Part shown: in pieces, positions 31,266-39,789 of the stretch | Layout: every line of letters begins with the position of its first letter | Numbering within the stretch: position 1 is the first letter of the stretch | Source: Propionicimonas sp020161015 | GTDB lineage: Bacteria; Actinomycetota; Actinomycetes; Propionibacteriales; Propionibacteriaceae | Assembly (NCBI RefSeq): GCF_964266745.1 | Contig: NZ_CAXWGX010000012.1 | Location: forward strand, 1-64,000 | Direction: 5' to 3' | Length of the DNA: 64,000 nt | Program-made: the position numbers and the translations under genes | The notes under the pieces: generated by a model | Told to the model about the DNA's origin: nothing | Database searches by the model: none | What the model saw: the letters and a program-made list of their open reading frames with translations, nothing else

Positions 31266-34200
31266 GCCCGGCGACGTACCCGGAGTGGGTGCACCAGCTG
31301 AGCGAGCGCCGGCTGGTGGAGCTGTTCGGCGAGGTGACGCTCGCCCGCGGGCAGGAGTACGTCCGCCAGGGACGGGTCGGCCACATCGCCACCGGGTCCG
31401 GGACCGGGGGCAGCCTGATCCAGGCGCAGGTCACGGGGTCGACCGCCCGGGCCTACCAGACCGTCGCCCGCCACCACGCCGCCACGGGCCTGATCACGAC
31501 CTCGTGCTCGTGCCCGGTGGGCCACGACTGCAAGCACGCCGCGGCCCTGCTGTGGCACATACGGACGGTGAACCTGCGTGCGCTCACCCCCGCGTGGCAG
31601 CGTGCCCTCGCCCAGGTCACCGCGCAGGCACGTCCCCCCGGTGGCCGGCGCCTCGCCGTCCAAGTGACGCGCGCGCCGTCGGGCGCGATCCAGCTGCGTC
31701 CCCTGGCCTGGGGCCGGTCCGGCCGCTGGGTGCGCACCGGCATCACCTGGGAGAGCGTGCGGCACCCGTGGGGCGGCGAGCACCTCGAGGCGCACCGGGA
31801 GGTGCTGGCCGGCCTCGCCCGCACGCGCGAGCAGCGCACGGGGTACAGCCTCTACTCCCGGGCCGCCGACGTGCTCGACCTCGGCGAGCTGGACGCGTCC
31901 GCCTGGTCGTGGCTGGCACGGGCCGGCGCGGCCGGGGTCGAGCTCGTCACCGGACCGGGCACCCCGCCCGTGCGCCTGGCCGAGGAGACGGCAGGGGTCG
32001 GCGCGACCCTCGAGCGCGACGGGGACGGACTGGTGCTGCGAACCGTCGCCACGACGGGGGAGCGGCACTGGCCGGTCCGGGTCGCGAACCTGCTCGGCTC
32101 TCCGCCGCACGGGCTGGCCGTGGAGGACGACGGCGAGCTGCTGCTGGTGCCCTTCGGCGAGCCGCTCGGTCAGGGGCAGCAGGCCCTGCTGCTGCAGTAC
32201 CCGCGCCTGGCGATCCCGGCCGCGGACGTCACGGCCTTCGCCGCCCGGTTCCTGCCGGCCCTGCGCCACCTCGTCGACCTCTCGGTCGCCGACGACGTCG
32301 AGCTGCCCGAGCTCGCCCCGCCCCGGGTGCTGCTGCGGGTCGGCTTCGGCGACGACCACGTGACCACCCTGGCCTGGGCGTTCCGCTACCAGGTGGGGGA
32401 GCAGGCCGTCGACGTGCCGCTGGCCCCCGGAGGGGAGCAGGCCGCACACCGTGACACGGAGGCGGAGCGCGCCCTGCTCGAGGCCCTGCCGCAGGGCCCG
32501 TGGCCGGAGCGGGACGGCGGCGCCGGCCGGCGGCCGGTGCCGACCGCAGTGCTCACCGGGGCGGCGACAGCGGCGTTCGCCGGGGAGTGGCTCGACCGCC
32601 TCGTCGCGCTCGGCGTGGTCGTCGAGGTGACCGGCGAGCGCCGTCCGTACCGGCCGGCGTCCGAGGCGCCCCGGGTGGAGCTGGCGGTCACCGACCCCGG
32701 GCCGGGGACGGACTGGTTCAACCTCGCCGTCACCGTCAGCGTCGACGGCGAACCGGTGGAGTACCGCGAGCTGTTCACCGCGCTCGCCACCGGGCAGGAC
32801 CACCTGATCCTGCCCTCTGGCACCTGGTTCAGCCTGGAGCGGCCCGAGCTCGACCAGCTGCGCGTGCTGATCGAGGAGGCCGAGGCGCTCCAGCTGACCG
32901 ACGGGCAGGGGCTGCGGCTGCGTCCTGTGCACGCGGGGCTGTGGGACGACCTGCGCTCGGCCGGGGTGGTGGCCGGCCAGTCGGCGGCCTGGTCTGCGGC
33001 GGTGTCGGCCCTGCTCGACACCCACGAGCTGCCGTCCGCCCCGGTGCCCGCCGGGTTGCAGGCAGCGCTGAGGCCCTACCAGGAGGTCGGCTTCCGCTGG
33101 TTGCACTTCCTGCACGGCGCCCGGCTCGGCGGGATCCTCGCCGACGACATGGGGCTGGGCAAGACCGTGCAGGCGCTGGCGCTGGCGTGCGCCCTCGCCG
33201 AGACCGGACGCCTCGACGAACCGGTCCTGGTGGTGGCACCCACCTCGGTCCTGGGGACGTGGGCCGCGGAGGCCGCGCGCTTCGCTCCGGGGCTGCGGGT
33301 GGAGGTGGTCGAGCAGTCGTCGAAGAAGCGGACGCGGTCCCTGGCCGACGTCGCCGCGTCGGCGGACCTGGTCGTCACCTCCTACACGCTGCTGCGGCTG
33401 GACGCCGACGAGTACGCGGAGCGCACCTGGGGCGCGGTGTTCCTCGACGAGGCGCAGTTCGTGAAGAACCGGCAGTCCCGCGTGCACACGGCCGTCCGCC
33501 GGCTGCGGGCACGCGCCCGCTTCGCGATCACCGGCACGCCGCTGGTGAACAACCTGATGGACCTGTGGTCGCTGCTGTCGATCGTCGCACCCGGGCTGTT
33601 CCCCGACCCCGTCCGCTTCACCGACGCCTACCGTCGACCGATCGAGACCGGCAGCGACCCGTCGGCGCTGGGACGGCTGCACCGGCGCGTCCGGCCGCTG
33701 ATGCTGCGCCGCACCAAGGAGAGCGTGGCCGCGGAGCTGCCGCCGAAGCAGGAGCAGGTGCTGCGGGTGCCACTGGCGCCGGGCCACCGCCGCCTCTACG
33801 ACCGGCAGCTGGCCGCCGAGCGCAAGAAGGTGCTCGGCCTGGTGGGCGACCTGCGCCGCAACCGGATCACGATCCTCGCCTCGCTCACCCTGCTGCGCCA
33901 GCTGGCGCTGTCACCGGCGCTGGTGGTCCCGGGGCACCCTGCGGTCTCCGCGAAGATCGACGCCCTGGTCGAACTGGTCACAGAGCTCGCCGCCGAGGGC
34001 CACCGGGCGCTGGTCTTCAGCCAGTTCACCGGCTACCTGGGGCTGGTGCGCGACCGGTTGCGCGAGGAGGGCATCGGTGCGTCCTACCTCGACGGGCGGA
34101 CCCGCGACCGCGCGGCACGGATCGAGGCATTCCGGACCGGCTCGGACCCCGTCTTCCTGATCAGCCTGAAGGCCGGCGGCTTCGGGCTCACCCTCACCGA

Positions 34201-34474
34201 GGCGGACTACGTGTTCATCCTCGACCCGTGGTGGAATCCCGCTGCGGAGCTCCAGGCGATCGACCGCACCCACCGCATCGGGCAGGACAAGCACGTGATG
34301 GTGTACCGGATGGTCTCCGAGGACACGATCGAGGAGAAGGTGGTGGCACTGCAGGAGCGCAAGCGCGATCTGTTCGCCAAGGTCGTCGGGGAGGCGGGCG
34401 ACCTGGCCGCGCCGCTGACGGCCGACGACATCCGCGGCCTCCTCGAGCCGTCCCCGGCGGGGGACCGGGCATGA
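31262..34474 (+). CDS. SNF2-family DEAD-like helicase with SWIM zinc finger
   Basis: This 1070-residue ATPase has an N-terminal SWIM zinc finger (Cys82, Cys84, Cys90 and His92 in CSCPVGHDCKH) and a long middle region of unknown fold. A complete SNF2/RapA-like motor follows, with Walker A DDMGLGKT (Lys634), DEAQ at 729-732, then the helicase C-terminal half (LVFSQFTGYLGLVRDRL and the motif VI-like QAIDRTHRIGQ). Such proteins remodel DNA-protein or transcription complexes using ATP; a precise role is not known. It is coupled by ATGA overlaps to the CPBP gene upstream and to an unknown small gene downstream. Confidence 0.88.
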   Translation: MSPATYPEWVHQLSERRLVELFGEVTLARGQEYVRQGRVGHIATGSGTGGSLIQAQVTGSTARAYQTVARHHAATGLITTSCSCPVGHDCKHAAALLWHIRTVNLRALTPAWQRALAQVTAQARPPGGRRLAVQVTRAPSGAIQLRPLAWGRSGRWVRTGITWESVRHPWGGEHLEAHREVLAGLARTREQRTGYSLYSRAADVLDLGELDASAWSWLARAGAAGVELVTGPGTPPVRLAEETAGVGATLERDGDGLVLRTVATTGERHWPVRVANLLGSPPHGLAVEDDGELLLVPFGEPLGQGQQALLLQYPRLAIPAADVTAFAARFLPALRHLVDLSVADDVELPELAPPRVLLRVGFGDDHVTTLAWAFRYQVGEQAVDVPLAPGGEQAAHRDTEAERALLEALPQGPWPERDGGAGRRPVPTAVLTGAATAAFAGEWLDRLVALGVVVEVTGERRPYRPASEAPRVELAVTDPGPGTDWFNLAVTVSVDGEPVEYRELFTALATGQDHLILPSGTWFSLERPELDQLRVLIEEAEALQLTDGQGLRLRPVHAGLWDDLRSAGVVAGQSAAWSAAVSALLDTHELPSAPVPAGLQAALRPYQEVGFRWLHFLHGARLGGILADDMGLGKTVQALALACALAETGRLDEPVLVVAPTSVLGTWAAEAARFAPGLRVEVVEQSSKKRTRSLADVAASADLVVTSYTLLRLDADEYAERTWGAVFLDEAQFVKNRQSRVHTAVRRLRARARFAITGTPLVNNLMDLWSLLSIVAPGLFPDPVRFTDAYRRPIETGSDPSALGRLHRRVRPLMLRRTKESVAAELPPKQEQVLRVPLAPGHRRLYDRQLAAERKKVLGLVGDLRRNRITILASLTLLRQLALSPALVVPGHPAVSAKIDALVELVTELAAEGHRALVFSQFTGYLGLVRDRLREEGIGASYLDGRTRDRAARIEAFRTGSDPVFLISLKAGGFGLTLTEADYVFILDPWWNPAAELQAIDRTHRIGQDKHVMVYRMVSEDTIEEKVVALQERKRDLFAKVVGEAGDLAAPLTADDIRGLLEPSPAGDRA

Positions 34475-35103
34475 GCCGCCGGTCCGCCCCCGCGCTGCTG
34501 GCCCTGCACGGCGTCCGGGTGCTGGGCGGCCCGTCCGTGGACGCCGTCGCGCAACGCTTCGGCCTGCCGTCCGCCGAGGTCCGCGAGCACCTGCTGGACG
34601 CGCAGGCCTACGGCTGGGTGCGCCGGCACGACGGCTTCGGCGAGACGTGGTCGATGACCGCACGCGGGAGGCAGGAGGAGGAACGCCTGCTCGCGGAGGA
34701 GCTGGACGCCGCCGGTGCGCGCGACGTGGTCGCCGCGGTGCACGCCGCGTTCCTGCCGGTCAACCGCCGCCACGGGCAGGCCTGCACCGACTGGCAGCTG
34801 CGCGCGACGCGCTGGGACCGGCTGGCGGCCAACGACCACACCGACCCGGTGTGGGACGACCGCGTGCTGGTCGAGCTGGAGGCCTGTGACGACGAGCTCG
34901 CCGCGCTGTGCGCGACCCTCACCGACGTGCTGGTCCGGTTCGACGGCTACGCCGGCCTGCACGCCGCCGCGCTGGCACGGGTGAAGCGGGGACGCCACGA
35001 CTGGCTGGACGCGCCCGACCGGGCGTCCTGCCAGCTGGTGTGGATCCAGTTCCACGAGGACCTGCTCGCCACCCTGGGCATCCCGCGCGGCGCGGACTCC
35101 TAG
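34471..35103 (+). CDS. winged-helix-like protein of unknown function
   Basis: I do not recognise a named family for this 210-residue soluble protein. The first 70 residues (VDAVAQRFGLPSAEVREHLL, then YGWVRRHDG and WSMTARGRQEEE) look like a MarR-type winged helix with an end-of-domain wing. The rest is helical and holds the conserved-looking stretch PVNRRHGQACTDWQLR. No signal peptide or membrane segment is visible. Its ATG overlaps the SNF2 stop (ATGA), so it is probably made together with, and may work with, the SNF2 ATPase. Confidence 0.7.
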   Translation: MSRRSAPALLALHGVRVLGGPSVDAVAQRFGLPSAEVREHLLDAQAYGWVRRHDGFGETWSMTARGRQEEERLLAEELDAAGARDVVAAVHAAFLPVNRRHGQACTDWQLRATRWDRLAANDHTDPVWDDRVLVELEACDDELAALCATLTDVLVRFDGYAGLHAAALARVKRGRHDWLDAPDRASCQLVWIQFHEDLLATLGIPRGADS

Positions 35104-35142
35104 CCCCGTGTGCCGGACCGTGGCGTGTGCGAGGCTGGAACG

Positions 35143-36102
35143 GTGAGCCGAAGGGTCGGGAGGGGAGCCGGGCGACTCGTCGTCGCCGCGCTCGCCGCTG
35201 CGGTGGCTCTGGGCGGCTGTGCCGGGGCCGGTGCGGTGACCCCCGTCTCGTCCGCGACCCGCGTCCCGGCGTCGCCCACCCCCGCCACCCCGGACGCCGG
35301 CCCCGCGCCCCTGACCCTGGATGTCGACGGCCGGCCCGTCCTGCTGTACCTCCCCGATCGCGCGCCGGAGGCGCCGGCCGCCCTCGTGGTGGCGCTGCAC
35401 GGCTACACCGGCCAGGCGGCCGGAGTGGTCGAGTTCCTCGGACTGTCCCCGGCCGCCGGCCGCAGGGGGATCCTGGTGGCCGCGCCGCAGGCGAGCACGG
35501 ACAGCGAGGGCAACACCTTCTGGAACGCCGGGCGGGCGTGCTGCGACTTCCACGACTCCGGCGTGGACGACAAGGGCCACATCCTCCGCGTGATCGACGC
35601 CGTCGCGGCGGCCCACCCGGTCGACCCCGGACGGGTGTTCGTGGTCGGCCACTCCAACGGCGGGTTCCTCGCCCACCGGCTGGCGTGCGGGCACGCGGAC
35701 CGGATCGCGGCGATCGTCTCGGTCGCCGGAGCGCTCGACACCGGCACCGACTGCGCTCCCGCGCGTCCGGTGAGCGTCCTCCAGGTGCACGGCGACGCGG
35801 ACGAGACCGTCGGTTACGACGGCGGGGACATCAACGGCAACCCCTTCACGGGGGCCGAAGCGACCGTGGGACGCTGGCGCGAGGCGGACGGTTGTGCGCA
35901 GGACCCGACCACGGGAGCCCGGCTGGACGCCGACGATGGGATCGCCGGCGACGACCTCACCCCGACCGGGTGGGACGGCTGCCGGGACGGCGCGGGCATC
36001 GCGCTCTGGACGATCGCCGGCGGCAGCCACGCGCCGCGCTTCACCGCGGCGTTCACCGGGGCCGCCCTCGACTGGCTGGAGGCGCACCGCCGCGGCGCCT
36101 GA
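35143..36102 (+). CDS. secreted alpha/beta-hydrolase, PHB depolymerase/feruloyl esterase type lipoprotein
   Basis: This 319-residue protein has a lipobox ALGGC with Cys26 and a Pro/Thr-rich linker (31-58), then an esterase domain. The oxyanion segment is ALHGYTG, the nucleophile Ser171 lies in VVGHSNGGF, an acid residue lies in HGDADETV (218-220), and His296 lies in GGSHAP. This fits the LpqC/PHB-depolymerase family of extracellular esterases. Cysteine pairs (Cys133-Cys134, Cys182, Cys204) suggest disulfides. GTG at 35143 follows GAGGCT by 6 bases, a one-mismatch version of the local -10 box. It converges on menF. Confidence 0.8.
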   Translation: MSRRVGRGAGRLVVAALAAAVALGGCAGAGAVTPVSSATRVPASPTPATPDAGPAPLTLDVDGRPVLLYLPDRAPEAPAALVVALHGYTGQAAGVVEFLGLSPAAGRRGILVAAPQASTDSEGNTFWNAGRACCDFHDSGVDDKGHILRVIDAVAAAHPVDPGRVFVVGHSNGGFLAHRLACGHADRIAAIVSVAGALDTGTDCAPARPVSVLQVHGDADETVGYDGGDINGNPFTGAEATVGRWREADGCAQDPTTGARLDADDGIAGDDLTPTGWDGCRDGAGIALWTIAGGSHAPRFTAAFTGAALDWLEAHRRGA

Positions 36103-36109
36103 CCAGGCG

Positions 36110-36128
36110 GTCGCCGACCTGCGGCGAC
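36110..36128. terminator. short hairpin between converging esterase and menF genes
   Basis: GTCGCCG and CGGCGAC pair perfectly around ACCTG within the 30-base gap. It may act as a weak two-way terminator. Confidence 0.4.
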
Positions 36129-36132
36129 GGGC

Positions 36133-37398
36133 TCAGTGCCCGGCGGTGTCGACGCCGAGGGCCTCCATCATGGGCAACAACTTCGCCTCGGTCTCTGCGT
36201 ACTCCTCCACCGGGTCGGACTCCGCGACGATCCCGCAGCCGGCGTAGATCGTGATCCGGCGGCGGTCGTCGGGGTCGATCAGGCCACAGCGCAGCGCGAT
36301 CGCGAACTCGCCGTCGCCGCCGGTGTCGAGCCAGCCGACCGGGCCGGAGTAGCGGCCCCGGTCGAGGTGCTCGAGTTCGGCGATGGTGGCGCGGGCGGCG
36401 ACGGTGGGCGTCCCGCAGACCGCGGCGGAGGGGTGCAGCTCCCCGGCCAGCCGAAGCACGCTCACCCCGGGGTGCACCACGGCCGTGACGTCCGAGGCGA
36501 GGTGCAGCACGTTGGGCAGTTCGAGCACGTACGGGGCGTCGGGCACGTTCATGCCGGAGCAGAAGGGCTCGAGCGCGCGGGCGACGGAGTCGACGGCCAG
36601 TTCGTGCTCGGCCAGGTTCTTGCCCGACCGGGCCAGGGCCTGGGCGAGCTTCAGGTCCAGCTCCTCGCCGCCGTTGCGCCGGATGGTCCCGGCCAGCACC
36701 CGCGAGGTCGCCAGCCCGTCCTCGCGCCGGATGAGCATCTCCGGGGACGCTCCGACCAGCCCGTCCACGTGGTAGGTCCAGCAGGTGGGGTAGCGCTGCG
36801 CGAGCCCGGTGACCAGGGAGCGCGCGTCGAGCGGCTCCGGCGCCTCGAGGGTGACGGCCCGAGCAAGCACCACCTTGTCGAGCAGGCCGGCGCCGATCCG
36901 TCCCACAGCCTCCCGCACGATCGCCTGCCAGGCGTCGGTGTCGAGGCTCGTGCCCACTCCACGCGTGCCGGCAGGGACCGGCGGTGCGGCCTCCGCGGCG
37001 GGGAGCGCGGGTTCCCGTCCGGACGCGGCGCCGATCGCGGTCAGCCACGAGCGCCCCTTGCGGCGCCCGATCACCAGCCGCGGGACGATCACCACCGAGC
37101 GGTGGTCGGAGTGGTCGGGGTCGAACACGAAGGACGCGAAGGCGATCGGCCCGACACCGGAGACCTCCGGCAGCTCTGTCTCCTGCTCCATGCGGGAGCA
37201 CACCTGCTCCCACCACTCGTCGGCCTCTGCCGCCGTCCCGCCCTCGAAGCGGGCGACCTCCCCGATGCCGACCATGCCGTCGCCCCGGCGCAGCCAGGCG
37301 TGCCCGCCGGTCGGGGGCAGGTAGGACGCGAGGTCGCCGGGATCATCGATCTCCACGGTCGTCGCGCGCCACTGCGGGCCCGGCGGGTGATGGATCAC
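36133..37398 (-). CDS. menF: isochorismate synthase
   Basis: This 421-residue chorismate-utilising enzyme makes isochorismate for menaquinone synthesis. The C-terminal catalytic domain carries the family motifs KVVLARAV, GASPEMLIRR, RVLAGTIRRNGG, EHELAVDSV, HPSAAVCGTP and the final IYAGCGIVAESDPVEE. An N-terminal domain of about 150 residues is more variable. The partner menD is at 21.9 kb, and no salicylate or siderophore genes are near, so the MenF role is preferred over an EntC/DhbC role. The GTG start lies 6 bases after a TATCCT box. It diverges from menJ. Confidence 0.88.
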   Translation of the reverse strand: MIHHPPGPQWRATTVEIDDPGDLASYLPPTGGHAWLRRGDGMVGIGEVARFEGGTAAEADEWWEQVCSRMEQETELPEVSGVGPIAFASFVFDPDHSDHRSVVIVPRLVIGRRKGRSWLTAIGAASGREPALPAAEAAPPVPAGTRGVGTSLDTDAWQAIVREAVGRIGAGLLDKVVLARAVTLEAPEPLDARSLVTGLAQRYPTCWTYHVDGLVGASPEMLIRREDGLATSRVLAGTIRRNGGEELDLKLAQALARSGKNLAEHELAVDSVARALEPFCSGMNVPDAPYVLELPNVLHLASDVTAVVHPGVSVLRLAGELHPSAAVCGTPTVAARATIAELEHLDRGRYSGPVGWLDTGGDGEFAIALRCGLIDPDDRRRITIYAGCGIVAESDPVEEYAETEAKLLPMMEALGVDTAGH

Positions 37399-37404
37399 GC
37401 TGGC

Positions 37405-37410
37405 AGGATA
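37405..37410 (-). promoter_or_regulatory. -10 box TATCCT, leaderless start of menF
   Basis: On the minus strand TATCCT is followed by six bases and then the menF GTG. No ribosome binding site is visible. Confidence 0.55.
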
Positions 37411-37469
37411 GTCGCTCCCCGGACACCGCCCGACCGGGGCGCCAAATGGCCCTCTCGACGTGTTCTGCC

Positions 37470-37475
37470 TAGACT
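37470..37475 (+). promoter_or_regulatory. -10 box TAGACT for menJ and probably nuo
   Basis: TAGACT lies 35 bases before the menJ ATG. It is the only clear promoter-like box found before the menJ-nuo run, whose internal gaps are at most a few tens of bases. Confidence 0.45.
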
Positions 37476-37510
37476 TGCCCGAGTCCCCCTACCTGCTTCC
37501 AGGAGCGCGC

Positions 37511-38806
37511 ATGCCAGAGCCGATGCCGGCCCGACCGGCCAGCGGCTCCGCCATCGGTGCCGACGTGATCGTCGTCGGGGCGGGGCCCGGCGGGTCCACG
37601 GCCGCGGCGCACCTCGCCGATCGCGGACTCGACGTCGTCCTCCTCGAGAAGGCGACCTTCCCCAGGGAGAAGGTCTGCGGCGACGGCCTGACCCCGCGCG
37701 CGGTCAAGCAGTTGATCCGGCTGGGCATCGACACCAGCGAGGAGGCGGGCTGGGTCCGCAACAAGGGCCTGCGGGTCTACGGCGGGCGCACCGAGCCGTT
37801 CGAGCTGCCCTGGCCGGAACTGGCCGAGTTCCCGCCGTACGGGCTGGTGCGGGCGCGGGCGGAGTTCGACAAGATCCTCGCCGACCGCGCGGTGTCCGGC
37901 GGGGCCCGGCTGTTCGAGCGGACCAACGTGACCGCGCCGATCATCGACCCGCGCACCGACCGGATCGTCGGGGTCACCAGCAAGGACGGGCGCAGCTTCC
38001 GGGCACCGGTGGTCATCGCCGCGGACGGCAACTCCGCCCGGCTGGCGCTGTCCATGGGGCTCGCCAAGCGCACCGACCGCCCGATGGGCGTCGCCGTCCG
38101 TGCCTACTTCACCAGCCCCCGCACCCACGACGACTACATGGAGTCCTGGCTGGAGCTGTGGGACGGCAAGCCGGGCGAGTCGAACCTGCTCCCCGGGTAC
38201 GGCTGGGTCTTCGGCATGGGGGACGGCACCGTCAACGTCGGCCTGGGCACGGTCGGGTCCAGCTCGGAGCCGGCGAAGCTGAACTACCGCGAGATGTTCG
38301 GGCGGTGGCTGGCGAACACCCCGCCGGAGTGGGGCTTCCGCCCCGAGAACCAGGTCGGCCCGACCCTGGGCGCGGCGCTGCCGATGAGCTTCAACCGCCA
38401 GCCGGCCTACACGCGCGGCCTGCTGCTGGTCGGCGACTCCGGCGGCATGATCTCGCCGTTCAACGGCGAGGGCATCTCCTACGCGATGGAGGCGGCGGAG
38501 ATGGCGGCGGACGCCATCGCGGACGCCCACTTCCGGGGCTTCGGCACCCCCAGTGCCGAGCGCGCGCTGCGGGGCTACCCGGCACGACTGAAGGCGGAGT
38601 GGGGCGGGTACTTCCGGCTCGGTCAGGTGTTCGTCTCCCTGATCGAGCACCCGCAGGTGATGCACCTGTGCACCCGCTACGGTCTACCGCGGCCCACGCT
38701 GATGCGGTTCACGATGAAACTGCTCGCCCACCTCTACGACACCCGGGATGGTGATTGGATGGACAAGGTCATCACCACCGTCGCAAAGATGGCACCCTCA
38801 GCATGA
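37511..38806 (+). CDS. menJ: geranylgeranyl reductase family FAD protein, probable menaquinone reductase
   Basis: This 431-residue FAD-binding oxidoreductase probably saturates a double bond of the menaquinone side chain, as MenJ does in mycobacteria. FAD motifs are VVGAGPGGSTAAAHLA near 19-34, the KVCGDGLTPRAV region near 57-68, and GDSGGMISPFNGEGISYAME toward the C terminus. ATG 37511 is preferred because AGGAG lies about 6 bases before it; an in-frame ATG at 37460 lies before the -10 box. The nuo operon begins 43 bases after its stop, bridged by a 16-codon ORF. The substrate is inferred from family and context. Confidence 0.82.
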   Translation: MPEPMPARPASGSAIGADVIVVGAGPGGSTAAAHLADRGLDVVLLEKATFPREKVCGDGLTPRAVKQLIRLGIDTSEEAGWVRNKGLRVYGGRTEPFELPWPELAEFPPYGLVRARAEFDKILADRAVSGGARLFERTNVTAPIIDPRTDRIVGVTSKDGRSFRAPVVIAADGNSARLALSMGLAKRTDRPMGVAVRAYFTSPRTHDDYMESWLELWDGKPGESNLLPGYGWVFGMGDGTVNVGLGTVGSSSEPAKLNYREMFGRWLANTPPEWGFRPENQVGPTLGAALPMSFNRQPAYTRGLLLVGDSGGMISPFNGEGISYAMEAAEMAADAIADAHFRGFGTPSAERALRGYPARLKAEWGGYFRLGQVFVSLIEHPQVMHLCTRYGLPRPTLMRFTMKLLAHLYDTRDGDWMDKVITTVAKMAPSA

Positions 38807-38853
38807 CCACACCGGTGCGCCTCTCGACGCAGAAGGGAACCCCACGCAGATGA
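38803..38853 (+). CDS. 16-residue ORF linking menJ and nuoA by ATGA overlaps
   Basis: This mini-ORF reads MTTPVRLSTQKGTPRR. Its ATG overlaps the menJ stop as ATGA (38803-38806), and its own stop overlaps the nuoA start as ATGA (38850-38853). It fills the whole gap exactly and includes the GAAGGGA that would serve nuoA. It may be a leader peptide that passes ribosomes from menJ to nuoA. It carries net positive charge and has no family likeness. It could also be chance. Confidence 0.4.
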   Translation: MTTPVRLSTQKGTPRR

Positions 38854-39209
38854 GCCCCTACATTCCGCTGCTGGGCATCATGGCTCTGGCCGCCGGGTTC
38901 CTGGCGATCTCCATCCTGCTGAGCGCGTTCCTCGGCCCGCGGCGCTGGAACAAGGTCAAGTACAGCTCGTACGAGTGCGGCATCGAGCCCACGCCCCAGC
39001 CGATGGGCGGCGGCCGGTTCCCGATCAAGTACTACATCATCGCGATGTTGTTCATCGTGTTCGACATCGAGACCATCTTCCTCTACCCGTGGGCGGTGAC
39101 CTTCTCGCAGCTGGGCCTGTTCGCCCTGTTCGAGATGGTGCTGTTCATGGCCACGGTCTTCATCGCGTACGCCTACGTGTGGCGTCGCGGGGGCCTGGAG
39201 TGGGACTGA
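38850..39209 (+). CDS. nuoA: NADH-quinone oxidoreductase subunit A
   Basis: This 119-residue membrane subunit of complex I has three helices. The conserved loop YSSYECGIEPTPQPMGGGRF with its Cys lies between helices 1 and 2 next to the quinone site, and FDIETIFLYPWA carries the acidic residues of helix 2. The ATG at 38850 is chosen because the protein then begins at the first helix; upstream in-frame sequence is not conserved in type. It is the first of 14 nuo genes in the standard order. Confidence 0.95.
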   Translation: MSPYIPLLGIMALAAGFLAISILLSAFLGPRRWNKVKYSSYECGIEPTPQPMGGGRFPIKYYIIAMLFIVFDIETIFLYPWAVTFSQLGLFALFEMVLFMATVFIAYAYVWRRGGLEWD

Positions 39210-39231
39210 GAAACGGTTAGGGCTGGCTGAT

Positions 39232-39789
39232 ATGGGCATTGAGGACAAGATCCCCCAGGGCGTCGTTCTGACCACCCTCGAAGGGGTGTTCGGCTGGATG
39301 CGGCAGGCGTCCCTGTGGCCGGCGACGTTCGGCCTCGCGTGCTGCGCGATCGAGATGATGACCTACGGCGCGCCGCGGTTCGACGCCGGCCGCTGGGGCC
39401 AGGAGGTCTTCCGGGCCTCACCCCGCCAGGCCGACCTGATGATCATCTCCGGCCGGATCAGCCAGAAGATGGCCCCCGTGCTGCGGCAGGTCTACGACCA
39501 GATGCCCAACCCGAAGTGGGTGATGGCGATGGGCGTGTGCGCCTCCTCCGGCGGCATGTTCAACAACTACGCGATCGTCCAGGGTGGCGACCACCTCGTG
39601 CCCGTGGACGTCTACGTGCCCGGCTGCCCGCCGCGCCCCGACATGCTGATCGACGCGATGTTCAAGCTGAAGAAGGACATCGTGGCGAAGCGGCCGATGG
39701 CCCGCAACGAGCTGGAGGCCTGGGAGGCGGCGGAGGCGGCGGCGCTGGTCGCGCCGGCCACCCACGAGATGAAGGGCCTCCTGCGATGA
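39232..39789 (+). CDS. nuoB: NADH-quinone oxidoreductase subunit B
   Basis: This 185-residue peripheral-arm subunit binds the terminal cluster N2 that reduces the quinone. The four ligands are Cys37 and Cys38 (LACCAIEM), Cys103 (GVCASSGG) and Cys132 (VPGCPPRP). The gap to nuoA is 22 bases, and no strong ribosome binding site is seen before the ATG. Its stop overlaps nuoC in ATGA. A Glu/Ala-rich tail follows the fold. Confidence 0.95.
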   Translation: MGIEDKIPQGVVLTTLEGVFGWMRQASLWPATFGLACCAIEMMTYGAPRFDAGRWGQEVFRASPRQADLMIISGRISQKMAPVLRQVYDQMPNPKWVMAMGVCASSGGMFNNYAIVQGGDHLVPVDVYVPGCPPRPDMLIDAMFKLKKDIVAKRPMARNELEAWEAAEAAALVAPATHEMKGLLR

